DNA of 64,000 bases from positions 186,001 through 250,000 of the forward strand of contig SVIZ01000002.1 in assembly GCA_015069205.1 (NCBI GenBank), written 5' to 3'. Source of the DNA: Oscillospiraceae bacterium (GTDB lineage Bacteria; Bacillota; Clostridia; Saccharofermentanales; Saccharofermentanaceae). The notes under the pieces were generated by a model that was not told the DNA's origin, ran no database searches, and worked only from the letters and a program-made list of their open reading frames with translations. Shown one piece after another: positions 17,441-25,951 of this stretch. Position 1 is the stretch's first letter; every line of letters begins with the position of its first letter. A program made the translations under genes and the position numbers.

Positions 17441-17536
17441 ATGCTTAACATATTGGGAAAAGTGTGCGGGTTCAGTCCCGCCGTACTATAATAAAAGAAA
17501 TATCTTTAGACACTAAACGCAAGGCAGGTGCTTCTT

Positions 17537-19717
17537 ATGATTAAAAGATTAAGCAAGTCGAAGAGAAACAAGCAGGGTGCAATTCTTGTTTTGGTTGTAC
17601 TCATTTTGGCTCTTGCAATGATCTTCATTGCTTCAGCTATGATGCTTACTCAGGCTACAAGATCACGTTTGTATGAGAATACAATGTCCAGTCAGGCTAG
17701 ACTTACTGTTTCGGCTGCTGCAGAGACATTCCTGGAAGCACTTCAGACACAGGAAATCACAGATAAACAGATGGATGCTATGCTTACTGAGTGCTCCACC
17801 CGTCAGACTGATAATTCAAAGAAGATAAAGATGGTTGTAAACGGTGTTCCGGGTATGTCCACTGCACCTGATAACTGCACATATTTGGACCTTTATTATC
17901 CCGATACTACTGATACGACAACAGTATATGCTGACTTTACGACTATTATCGGTGATCAGACTGAGAATGTCAGAGTCATTCTTGTTGTTGAGGATCCTCA
18001 TTCCACCAATAACGGACGTTTCAAGAATCAGATCGATATTGCCGGAGACGTAGGAGCAGAGCAGCTCCGTTTTACAGAAGGTGTCGGCATGACTTCTGCT
18101 GCTAAGAGAGCTGAAGGAATTACAGATAATACTATCCTCTTGAGAGGTTCCGGCTACGAGCAGGCATCTTCAAATGTAGTATATTCAACTATGGTTTTTG
18201 CAGAGGGTGCTGTAGCTACATTCGGTGGTGGAAATGTATTTAATGGTGATATGGTGCTCCTTGATGGTGCATACATGAGTACATACAGCAGCGCCTCACA
18301 GTACAATGGTGACATCTATTTTGTCGGCACATCAGGTGATCCTGGTTTCAAATTTAAGAATGATGCTGGTTGGGATGGTTTCGCATCAGGTACTAACTTC
18401 TATTTTAAAGGCAGAACAGTTCAGGCCTATGATAAAGATTTATCTAACGACCAAAATGCAAAAATTAAGGGCATGATTACAAGCACAACCGTTCCTCATA
18501 GCTGCTACTTTGTAGGTGTTACCGGAAATGTATCTGCTTCTTGGGGAAATGGTTCAGGTGTTGAACAACCATACACGGTTACAAATGCTGGAAGCACGCT
18601 TCCGACTGATGCTGCAAATTATATGGCTGTATATTCACAGTATAATTATTCTACTGACAATCTGTTCCCTACAGATACGAGAACACAGGTTCTTAATGAG
18701 ATCAATGTTGATGGTCAGAAGATAAAGCTTACATCGGCTCAGACATTTGATTATGACAACTATGATACTGATGGTAATATTTATGCTGCTGGAACAGAGA
18801 TACCCGCAGAAACGGAAATTATTGCTCACCCTATAACAGCTGAGTACCCTGCATATCGTAAGATTATGAGTGGCACTAATAAGGTTATCGATCCTGATAG
18901 AACCTTTGATATCGGCAGTTTGGATACATATGATACTGATGGAGACAGGATCATTGATTTGGCAAATGGTGGTGCATATTACTTTACAGCCGGAACAACT
19001 ATGAGCAACAATAATAACGTCGAACCCTATGTATTTGCCATTAATGGTTCAAAGCAGAATGTGCTTTATTTTGGTTCTGGTGAATTTAATTTTAACTGCT
19101 GCTGCTTCGCACTTTATAATGTTAGTGACACAATGTATCCTGTCATCATTATTATGGAAGATGGTGCTGAGTTTGTTCTTGCCGGAGATTCAAGTTATCA
19201 GGTTGGAGATAAAGCACTTTGTTCAGCTGGTTTCCTTTCACTTGACAGAGGATTTACTACTGCAGCCGGAATAGGTGGTTATATTCATGACCACGGCACT
19301 ACTTATGAGGACATCGAATGGGAACAGGAAAATGGTGATAAGTGCACATATTCAAGTAAATATGATGGTAACGTAAGACCGAATATGTATATTTATGGTG
19401 TAAAGAATAATAAGATTACATTCGGCAATGACAACATCGTTGAAGCTTATGTAGGTCTTTATGATGGCAGTAGTTCGACATCCGGTTTCTATTCAGCTTC
19501 CAATGGTGCTCACTGCAGACTTTACGGAAGACTTGAAGGCAGAAGAATTACAAATGGTACGGCAGATACTTATAGTATGCCTTATTGTCCTGCTCCTGCT
19601 AATACAGACACTCAGCCCGATGAGAGAGTTGCTGTAACCAAGTATAAGGTTTCTAATATCATCTACTATTACGGAACACTTGATTCAGAACCTGTACCTG
19701 AAGGAGAAGGTGCATAA
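17537..19717 (+). CDS. Large PilX/TadG-like pilus-associated exported protein
   Basis: A 726-aa protein. ATG 17537 is favoured over GTG 17528 by spacing from the SD (AAGGCAGG). The N-terminus resembles a PilX_N minor pilin: a basic stretch ending K-Q-G, then A-I-L-V-L-V-V and a ~22-residue hydrophobic helix running into an amphipathic segment. There is no Glu at position +5 of the presumed mature form. The remaining ~650 residues are beta-rich, Gly/Asn/Asp/Tyr-rich, and low in Lys and Arg, as in secreted adhesins, with many Y-D-T-D-G-type turns. I infer a tip adhesin or minor pilin of the nearby T4P system. Base composition is visibly more A+T-rich than the upstream genes. Confidence 0.55.
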   Translation: MIKRLSKSKRNKQGAILVLVVLILALAMIFIASAMMLTQATRSRLYENTMSSQARLTVSAAAETFLEALQTQEITDKQMDAMLTECSTRQTDNSKKIKMVVNGVPGMSTAPDNCTYLDLYYPDTTDTTTVYADFTTIIGDQTENVRVILVVEDPHSTNNGRFKNQIDIAGDVGAEQLRFTEGVGMTSAAKRAEGITDNTILLRGSGYEQASSNVVYSTMVFAEGAVATFGGGNVFNGDMVLLDGAYMSTYSSASQYNGDIYFVGTSGDPGFKFKNDAGWDGFASGTNFYFKGRTVQAYDKDLSNDQNAKIKGMITSTTVPHSCYFVGVTGNVSASWGNGSGVEQPYTVTNAGSTLPTDAANYMAVYSQYNYSTDNLFPTDTRTQVLNEINVDGQKIKLTSAQTFDYDNYDTDGNIYAAGTEIPAETEIIAHPITAEYPAYRKIMSGTNKVIDPDRTFDIGSLDTYDTDGDRIIDLANGGAYYFTAGTTMSNNNNVEPYVFAINGSKQNVLYFGSGEFNFNCCCFALYNVSDTMYPVIIIMEDGAEFVLAGDSSYQVGDKALCSAGFLSLDRGFTTAAGIGGYIHDHGTTYEDIEWEQENGDKCTYSSKYDGNVRPNMYIYGVKNNKITFGNDNIVEAYVGLYDGSSSTSGFYSASNGAHCRLYGRLEGRRITNGTADTYSMPYCPAPANTDTQPDERVAVTKYKVSNIIYYYGTLDSEPVPEGEGA

Positions 19718-19731
19718 AATCAAATCAATAC

Positions 19732-19765
19732 AGGCCGGCTCACGATGAGCCGGCCTTTTGTTTTC
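19732..19765 (+). terminator. Terminator after the PilX-like gene
   Basis: A perfect 11-bp hairpin, AGGCCGGCTCA/TGAGCCGGCCT with a three-base loop, is followed by TTTTGTTTT. Confidence 0.9.
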
Positions 19766-19802
19766 AGAGAATCATTTGAATAAACAAGCAAGGAATGGAA
19801 AA

Positions 19803-19839
19803 TCAAATTTTTAAATGCCACCTTAAGCTGGTGACATTT
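19803..19839 (-). terminator. Terminator of the yebC operon (minus strand)
   Basis: On the minus strand AAATGTCACC pairs with GGTGGCATTT (one G-T pair) and is followed by an A/T-rich, T-containing tail, immediately beyond the last gene's stop. Confidence 0.65.
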
Positions 19840-19840
19840 A

Positions 19841-20287
19841 TTATTCAAGTGTTAATACGTTTTGCAGGAAAACAATATCTTCAGCTATAGAACTGAAAGC
19901 CTGGATTGAAATCTTAGAATCCAGATCACAACTGATCTGATACTTAGTTATGCTTTCATCATCTGCAATAACAATTTCGGATTTGGATATTAACATCTGA
20001 AAGATGTCGAATAAGGGATTGTTATTGTCCAAAAGTAAAGTGCCTTTGTCGACCAAATAGATGATGAGACTCTTGAACTCAGAATGAGCAAGAGCATTAA
20101 AAATAGACTTAAGCATTTCTCTTCCGTGATCTGAATCAGATGAATAGTAGTCGTGCTTAATCAGAACATATTTAGAAGATGTTTCGTCGTCATTTTTCTG
20201 AGGCATTACTTCTAAAACAACATTATCAGAATACTGCTCAATTACAGGTTCAGAATACTCAATACTGTTTTTTTGTTTGTTGTACAT
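19841..20287 (-). CDS. DsrE/YedF-like small protein, catalytic Cys apparently absent
   Basis: A 148-aa protein from the ATG at 20287, preceded by GGAGGG. The longer frame back to 20404 runs inside the neighbouring gene and lacks an SD. The C-terminal ~100 residues follow the DsrE-like/YedF pattern: a helix near the start (M-L-K-S-I-F-N-A-L-A), a strand plus loop (L-I-I-Y-L-V-D-K-G-T), then a strand and a C-terminal helix. In YedF-type proteins a Cys pair (S-C-G-T-C) follows the second strand; here that stretch reads A-D-D-E-S with no Cys. Probably a binding rather than sulfurtransferase protein. Last gene of the yebC operon, overlapping DUF6062 by 29 bases. Confidence 0.45.
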   Translation of the reverse strand: MYNKQKNSIEYSEPVIEQYSDNVVLEVMPQKNDDETSSKYVLIKHDYYSSDSDHGREMLKSIFNALAHSEFKSLIIYLVDKGTLLLDNNNPLFDIFQMLISKSEIVIADDESITKYQISCDLDSKISIQAFSSIAEDIVFLQNVLTLE

Positions 20288-21020
20288 CAAAATCCCTCCC
20301 ATCAGAAGAAAGGAAGCGCATCGAACGCTGGATCGAGTCTTTGCTGGTACCCCAGGGTTTGTCTGTGTTCCTGTAATCAAATTTAAGAGTAAAATACTCC
20401 ACATCTGATATCAGTGCCTCAAAAGTTTTGGAATTGTTATTGTATAGAGCATCAACAAAGTCGGATGCTTCGTTTTGCGAGAGTTTTGTTGCCTGTCTGA
20501 GAAGCATAGCCGTATGCGGAAGACAATGGAACTCTGCATTCATGAATTTATCCTTAAACTCATGATCATGGGAAAACATCCAGCAGATGACCTCGATATA
20601 ATGCCCCATTGCCTCATTGAGATTGTCACATATAGGACAGCTGCCTATCCTTTTTTCTATGAGGTCAGCTACAGCGTTGAACTTCTGCTTATAATCTGAA
20701 TTTCTTCCTTTGAGTAAGCCTGCTTTAGCAGGAATAGAAGCTTTGAGCTTTGGATCAAGCTCTTCATGAAAATCTTTAAGATGAGTATGCATGACAAGAC
20801 CAAGTCCCAAGCGGTTAGTAACAGCCTGGTTCAGTTTTCCCATATGAACAGGGCAGAAGCCGGTCTTATTGGTGATCTTTCTTGTGTCCGGCTCCATTAA
20901 TGAAGGTCCGAGATAGTATTCAAGATAATTAGTTTCAGCCTTGTCACGGAGTCTGCATATGGGACATCCGCATGGCTCATTGTAGGCATCGTTAACAGGG
21001 ATCATATATATTTTTTCCAT
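20259..21020 (-). CDS. DUF6062 family putative zinc protein
   Basis: A 253-aa protein, ATG 21020 with GGAGG eight bases upstream. It has two similar half-motifs: C-G-C-P-I-C near residue 18 with F-C-P-V-H near 56, and S-C-P-I-C near 129 with H-C-L-P-H near 167. This gives two likely CxxC...CxxH zinc sites, each followed by long helices. DUF6062 proteins are common in Clostridia but have no known function. The first codon touches the stop of the upstream ATPase gene, so the two are translationally linked. Confidence 0.75.
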   Translation of the reverse strand: MEKIYMIPVNDAYNEPCGCPICRLRDKAETNYLEYYLGPSLMEPDTRKITNKTGFCPVHMGKLNQAVTNRLGLGLVMHTHLKDFHEELDPKLKASIPAKAGLLKGRNSDYKQKFNAVADLIEKRIGSCPICDNLNEAMGHYIEVICWMFSHDHEFKDKFMNAEFHCLPHTAMLLRQATKLSQNEASDFVDALYNNNSKTFEALISDVEYFTLKFDYRNTDKPWGTSKDSIQRSMRFLSSDGRDFDVQQTKKQY

Positions 21021-22099
21021 CAGGAGTCCTCCAAATCTTTATTCCTGGGCATATGTATAAGGCGACTTGCTCTAACATTAACGCTGTTCATTGTAATCGA
21101 TGTAAATTCCTCGACTGCGCTTCCGACACGCTGCTGTGCTTTAACAAGCACCTTCTGGGCATCGTATCCATAGTAGAGAGCCAGATCAAGACTGATCATA
21201 ACGCCAAATGTCTGCTTTTCTGTTTTAAATGAAGTTACTTCGGCAAATCCCGGAACATCTTTAAGAACTATCTTGATGAGATCAAGAATAGCTTCATCAG
21301 ATATTGAATATGAACCCAGGGAAGAGAAGGTAGGCCTTACGACTGTTCTGTCTGAATCCGGTGCAAGCGGAGCAACGCCACGCTCACGATCAAACCTCTG
21401 TCTGAGTTTGCTGAAAGGATCCGAGAAGTAACCTGAGAATTCGTGTTTGATCTCCATGCTCGGAACAGGAATGGTATGCATACCTTCATTCATACGGGTA
21501 TTGCGGGCCATTCGTCTCTCCTCTTCGGTGGAGACATCTTCAATCCTGATGAGCATGGAGGGTTTGTTAAGCCAGAGATTGGTAGTAATCTTTTCCAACA
21601 TCGAATCGGAAGTTCCGAGGATCATCAGTGCGCGCGGCATGGACTCAACCAACGCACGGCGCATAACAGATGACCTTGTCGGATCAACGAAGATTGCCTG
21701 TCTTACGGATTCCATCTTCGTGGGAGCTTTTTTTGCAGAGGTTCCTGCAACGATACGGCTTCCGTTTATGAGCAGTCCGTCATCGATTATGTAATGGATG
21801 TTGTTATCTCTGGCAACTTTTATCGCACGAGTGCTTTTGCCCGTACCGGACGGGCCTACAAATGCGATTACAGCTATATTGGAAAGGACTTCACGTGTTA
21901 ACTGTTCGTTGGAAAGAACGAGCTCAATGCTTCGTTCGATACTCTGAGATAGATAATCAGAATTCGGATTATTCGTTGAAGTCCCCGAACGGTCAAAACG
22001 TTTTAGAGTACCGCGAAATTCAGACAAGAGCGTCTTTCGCGCTACAGGAGCGTTTTTAACTGAATTATGTTCCTGTCTTGATTCTTCGCGGTTGTCCAA
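21020..22099 (-). CDS. P-loop NTPase fused to an Asp23/Gls24-like domain
   Basis: A 359-aa protein starting at TTG 22099 after AAAGGA. Residues 82-90 form a perfect Walker A (G-P-S-G-T-G-K-S-T), followed by an I-I-D-D-G-L-L-I stretch reminiscent of HPr-kinase-type P-loops and a conserved-looking G-T-S-D-x-M segment. The last ~95 residues (from S-I-S-D-E-A-I) match the Asp23/Gls24 pattern, including the central V-x-I-S-L-D-L-x-x-Y-Y-G-Y and the Q-x-x-V-x-x-x-V-E-E-F-T stretch. Asp23-type proteins attach to membrane anchors and relate to envelope stress. The role of the ATPase-Asp23 union is unknown. It sits between yebC and DUF6062. Confidence 0.65.
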   Translation of the reverse strand: MDNREESRQEHNSVKNAPVARKTLLSEFRGTLKRFDRSGTSTNNPNSDYLSQSIERSIELVLSNEQLTREVLSNIAVIAFVGPSGTGKSTRAIKVARDNNIHYIIDDGLLINGSRIVAGTSAKKAPTKMESVRQAIFVDPTRSSVMRRALVESMPRALMILGTSDSMLEKITTNLWLNKPSMLIRIEDVSTEEERRMARNTRMNEGMHTIPVPSMEIKHEFSGYFSDPFSKLRQRFDRERGVAPLAPDSDRTVVRPTFSSLGSYSISDEAILDLIKIVLKDVPGFAEVTSFKTEKQTFGVMISLDLALYYGYDAQKVLVKAQQRVGSAVEEFTSITMNSVNVRASRLIHMPRNKDLEDS

Positions 22100-22112
22100 A
22101 ACTTAATGTCCT

Positions 22113-22838
22113 TTAGCCGTTCCAGTTATGGAACACTTCCTGGATATCTTCGTTCTCATCCATCATGTCGAGCATCTTCTCGAGCTGTGCGATGGCATCT
22201 GGATCGGTTACTTCAGCTGTTGTCATTGCAACAGGACCGAGAGTTGAATCAGCGATAACGTAGTTCTTGGCCTCGAGAGCATCTCTGACATCATAGTAGT
22301 CAGTAGTGGAAGTGGAGATGATGTAGAATTCGTCGTCACTGTCAAAATCAGAAGCACCGCAATCAAGTGCATCACCCATGACCTGATCTTCATCCTCGTA
22401 GTCTTCTTTGGAGATGAGAATCGTGCCCTTCTCGTTGAAAAGGAAAGAGACGGAACCGTCTACACCGAGATTTCCGCCGTTTTTATCAAAAATGTGTCTG
22501 AGATCAGCTGCTGTACGGTTGCGGTTATTAGTCAGGGTCTTGACCATGATGGCGACACCTGCGGGGCCATAACCCTCGTATGTGATCTCCTCGTAATCAT
22601 CGCCTTCGCCTGCCTCTGCAGCTTTCTTGATAGCACGGTTGATGTTGTCGTTAGGCATATTTGCAGCCTTAGCCTTGGCAACAACTACTTTCAGCCTGGA
22701 ATTACTGTTGGGATCAGGACCGCCTGCCTTGACTGCTACTGCTATTTCTTTGGCAAATTTCGTGAAAACAGCGCCCTTTGCTGCATCAGACGCTTCCTTC
22801 TTTCTGCGGATATTACTCCATTTTGAATGTCCTGACAT
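22113..22838 (-). CDS. yebC: YebC/PmpR-family regulator or translation factor
   Basis: A 241-aa protein, standard length, starting M-S-G-H-S-K-W-S-N-I-R-R-K-K, the family signature, and containing the G-Y-G-P-x-G-V-A-I-M-V and T-D-N-R/T-N-N-R-N-R-T-A-A-D-L-R motifs. Family members were described as DNA-binding regulators, and more recent work implicates some in translation of difficult peptide stretches. SD GGAGGAAC precedes ATG 22838. First gene of a four-gene minus-strand operon with unusual partners. An A/T-rich region with TATAAT-like boxes (around 22866-22890, minus strand) probably holds its promoter. Confidence 0.93.
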   Translation of the reverse strand: MSGHSKWSNIRRKKEASDAAKGAVFTKFAKEIAVAVKAGGPDPNSNSRLKVVVAKAKAANMPNDNINRAIKKAAEAGEGDDYEEITYEGYGPAGVAIMVKTLTNNRNRTAADLRHIFDKNGGNLGVDGSVSFLFNEKGTILISKEDYEDEDQVMGDALDCGASDFDSDDEFYIISTSTTDYYDVRDALEAKNYVIADSTLGPVAMTTAEVTDPDAIAQLEKMLDMMDENEDIQEVFHNWNG

Positions 22839-22993
22839 TGGTGTTCCTCCAAGTTGAATTTCGTATTATAATAAAACCATAATATTATACAGTTTTTAAA
22901 CTGATATAGAAATATAGCGAAGCGGTTTAAATCGTGTAATATCGCCGACATATGATTGTCAAAAATATTTTTTGTGCAGATTGTCTTTTTAAC

Positions 22994-23022
22994 TTGTTAT
23001 TTACCTCATTCTGTTGTATAGT
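22994..23022 (+). promoter_or_regulatory. Promoter of the pilBTCMNO operon
   Basis: TTGTTA (22994-22999), 17-base spacer, TATAGT (23017-23022). An ~80-base leader follows, carrying a small GGGCG/CGCC hairpin (near 23040) and ending in the pilB SD (GGGAGGG). This fills most of the 272-base gap. Confidence 0.5.
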
Positions 23023-23110
23023 TCTAACATCTATGCTTGGGCGAATTGCGCCTGTTTGTTTGTGTGCAAAACTTGAGTGTGAATTTTTATAGGATTGTCG
23101 GGAGGGTTCG

Positions 23111-24775
23111 ATGAAGAGATTAGGTGATATTCTGGTCGAAAGTGGCTTCCTAAATGCTACCGAACTTGCAGAAGTACTCAGTGTTCAGAAAGAGACCGGT
23201 AAGCGTCTTGGTGAGGTTATCGTTGAAAGTGGTTTGATGTCAGAGTTTGACATTCTGAGAGCGGTATCCAGCCAGTATAACTATCCGATTATTGATCTTG
23301 CAGGTATTGATGTAGACCCCAAAGCTACAGCACTGCTTACGCAAAAGTTCTGCGAAGAAAATGTTGTATTCCCGATAGGTTTTGATAATGATAATCTGGT
23401 TGTCGCTATTGATGACCCGATGAATATCACAATTGAAGATGAGTTGCAGTTCCAGACCGGATACCAGGTATCCCTCATGCTTGCAACGCATTCTTCAATC
23501 GTCGATGCCATTAAAGTAAATTATGGTAAAGAAAGTGCAAACAAGGCAGCTGAGGAACTTGGTGCAAGTTTTGAAGAGAACAGCCTTGATGATAATTCCG
23601 AGCTCTCCGAAGCAGTCAACAGTGCACCTGTTGTTAAGCTCGTTAACTCCATGATCGAATACGCGATCCGTTCTGGCTCATCCGATATCCATATCGAGCC
23701 TCTTGAAGACCGAGTAAGAGTCCGTATCCGTATCGATGGTGTCATGCAGGAAGTTATGAGCAACCCTATTTCCGCAAAAGACGCCATTACAACAAGAATT
23801 AAGATCCTTGGTGGTATGAACATTGCAGAGAAGCGCATCCCGCAGGACGGCCGTATCACAACGGTAATCAACGGTGAGCCGGTCGACATGCGTGTATCCA
23901 TTCTTCCTTGCGTTACCGGTGAAAAGACGGTTATCCGTATCCTTGCCAAGAACGATGCAAATCTTAACAGATCATATCTTGGTATCAGCGCTCGTAACAA
24001 TGAAATGATTGACAGGATGATCAAGATTCCTCAGGGAATCATCCTTATTTCTGGTCCTACCGGTTCAGGTAAGACAACTACTCTTTACACTCTTCTTTCA
24101 GAAAAGAACACAGATGAAGTTAATATCATCACAATTGAAGACCCTGTAGAAATTAGGATCCCCGGATTGAACCAGGTACAGGTTAATGTAAAGGCTGGTA
24201 TGACATTCGCCAGCGGTCTTAGATCCGTTTTGCGTCAGGACCCTGATATCTGTCTCGTCGGTGAGATCCGTGACGGTGAGACTGCTGAGATTGCTATGAG
24301 AGCTGCAATCACCGGACACTTGGTTTTCAGTACTATCCATACAAACGACGCTGTTTCTTCAATTAACCGTCTTATCGATATGGGCCTCGAACCTTACATG
24401 GTTTCATCAGCCTTGGTCGGCGTTATCTCTCAGCGTCTTGTCCGCCGTATCTGCACCAACTGCAGAGAGTCCTACGATCCGGATGAGAATGACAAGGAGT
24501 ATTTGAGACTTGATGCCGGTCAGAAGTTATATCGTGGTAAGGGATGCATTGAATGCAACGAAAAGGGATATAAGGGACGTATTGCTATTCACGAGATTGT
24601 AACTATCACAAGAAAGATGAAGACTTTACTTGAGAAGAGAGCAAGTGAAGATGAAATGCGCGTACTTGCAGTCGAAGAAGGAACACAGATGCTCCAGGAT
24701 TCGGCAAGAGACCTCGTACTCGAAGGAATTACGACGGTTTCAGAACTTAACAGAGTTGCTTACACGATTGACTGA
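23111..24775 (+). CDS. pilB: Type IV pilus extension ATPase PilB with MshEN c-di-GMP motif
   Basis: A 554-aa protein. Residues 3-55 are two 24-residue MshEN motifs, R3-Q26 and R32-Q55, five residues apart; both begin R-L-G and keep the conserved Gly and final Gln. In MshE this motif binds cyclic di-GMP. The GspE-type ATPase core has Walker A at 315-323 (G-P-T-G-S-G-K-T-T), a G-E-I-R-D-G-E-T Walker B region, the T-G-H-L-V-F-S-T-I-H-T-N-D box and a tetracysteine zinc site (C448, C451, C479, C482). It powers pilin polymerisation on the cytoplasmic side of the platform protein PilC. First gene of the operon, SD GGGAGGG. Confidence 0.95.
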   Translation: MKRLGDILVESGFLNATELAEVLSVQKETGKRLGEVIVESGLMSEFDILRAVSSQYNYPIIDLAGIDVDPKATALLTQKFCEENVVFPIGFDNDNLVVAIDDPMNITIEDELQFQTGYQVSLMLATHSSIVDAIKVNYGKESANKAAEELGASFEENSLDDNSELSEAVNSAPVVKLVNSMIEYAIRSGSSDIHIEPLEDRVRVRIRIDGVMQEVMSNPISAKDAITTRIKILGGMNIAEKRIPQDGRITTVINGEPVDMRVSILPCVTGEKTVIRILAKNDANLNRSYLGISARNNEMIDRMIKIPQGIILISGPTGSGKTTTLYTLLSEKNTDEVNIITIEDPVEIRIPGLNQVQVNVKAGMTFASGLRSVLRQDPDICLVGEIRDGETAEIAMRAAITGHLVFSTIHTNDAVSSINRLIDMGLEPYMVSSALVGVISQRLVRRICTNCRESYDPDENDKEYLRLDAGQKLYRGKGCIECNEKGYKGRIAIHEIVTITRKMKTLLEKRASEDEMRVLAVEEGTQMLQDSARDLVLEGITTVSELNRVAYTID

Positions 24776-24792
24776 TAAGGAGGTTTTTTAAC

Positions 24793-25905
24793 GTGGAAGG
24801 ATTTAGTTTATCGATTGAATCGATCTTGGCTGAATCGGTAAAGATGGGGGCATCCGATACCCATATTACTGTAGGATTGCCGCCGATGATTCGTGTAGAC
24901 GGTATGTTGATGCCGTTGGGAAATCAGCCGCTTACAGCTGCAGATACCGAGTATCTTTGTAAGTCAATGATTGACAAGTCAAGACAGCAGTATCTGAATG
25001 AGAGAGGTGAGATCGACTTCTCTTACATTGTTGAGAACTACAGCCGTTTCAGATGTAATGTCTTCAAGCAGCGTGGTACTTATGCACTTGCTGCAAGAAC
25101 TATTACAAATGAGATTCCTACATGCGAGCAGTTGGGTCTGCCTAACGTATTTAAGGAATTGGTTATGAGACCTCGTGGACTCATCCTTGTAACAGGACCT
25201 ACGGGTTCCGGTAAGTCAACTACACTTGCTGCAATGATCGGTCACGTTAATATGAGCAAAAAGTGCCATATCCTTACATTGGAGGAACCTATCGAGTATC
25301 TCCATATGCATGGTGAAGCAATGATCAACCAGAGAGAGATTCATGAGGATACACTCTCATTCGCTAACGCACTCAGAGCTGCTCTTCGTGAGGACCCTGA
25401 TATTATCCTCGTCGGAGAGATGCGTGACCTCGATACAATCAGTACTGCTATTACAGCAGCCGAGACGGGACACCTCGTTCTTTCTACACTCCATACGTCA
25501 TCAGCAGCAGATACAGTCAACCGTATCATCGACGTATACCCTCCGCACCAGCAGGATCAGATCAGAGTTCAGCTCGCTACTGTTCTTGTTGCAGTTATCT
25601 GCCAGACACTCGTTCAGAGAGTCGGCGGTGGTAGATGTGCTGCATTTGAAATCATGATTACCAATGACGCTATCAGGAATAACATTCGTGAAGGTAAGAC
25701 GTATCAGATAGACAGTGCTATCGCTACCAGCCTTCAGACTGGAATGTGCCCTCTTGATTTCTATCTCGCAGAACTTGTTAAGCGAAATATGATCACAAGA
25801 GATACTGCTCTGCAGAGATGCAGATTCCCTGATGATCTTAAGCGCTTCATCAACAATTCCGGACAGACCCAGAGTCCGTTGTTTGGTGATTTGGAGTTTG
25901 CCTGA
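24793..25905 (+). CDS. pilT: Type IV pilus retraction ATPase PilT
   Basis: A 370-aa protein starting at GTG 24793 after GGAGG. Walker A is at 135-143 (G-P-T-G-S-G-K-S-T), with the G-E-M-R-D Walker B region and the T-G-H-L-V-L-S-T-L-H-T-S-S-A-A-D-T box. It lacks both the MshEN domain and the tetracysteine motif of PilB. The C-terminal A-I-R-N-N-I-R-E-G-K-T-Y-Q-I is typical of PilT. PilT drives depolymerisation and so predicts retractile pili (twitching, adhesion or DNA uptake) rather than a type II secretion system. Confidence 0.95.
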   Translation: MEGFSLSIESILAESVKMGASDTHITVGLPPMIRVDGMLMPLGNQPLTAADTEYLCKSMIDKSRQQYLNERGEIDFSYIVENYSRFRCNVFKQRGTYALAARTITNEIPTCEQLGLPNVFKELVMRPRGLILVTGPTGSGKSTTLAAMIGHVNMSKKCHILTLEEPIEYLHMHGEAMINQREIHEDTLSFANALRAALREDPDIILVGEMRDLDTISTAITAAETGHLVLSTLHTSSAADTVNRIIDVYPPHQQDQIRVQLATVLVAVICQTLVQRVGGGRCAAFEIMITNDAIRNNIREGKTYQIDSAIATSLQTGMCPLDFYLAELVKRNMITRDTALQRCRFPDDLKRFINNSGQTQSPLFGDLEFA

Positions 25906-25951
25906 GTCTTTGGGTAATTAATGAGATTTTTAATAAGGAGGGAAATATCAG

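Noticed and set aside
17447..17536. Possible riboswitch (for example c-di-GMP) in the leader of the PilX-like gene
   Set aside because: Only a 5-bp GCGGG/CCCGC hairpin is present. The conserved GEMM-I core and receptor sequences I know are absent, and I could not build the GEMM-II pseudoknot.
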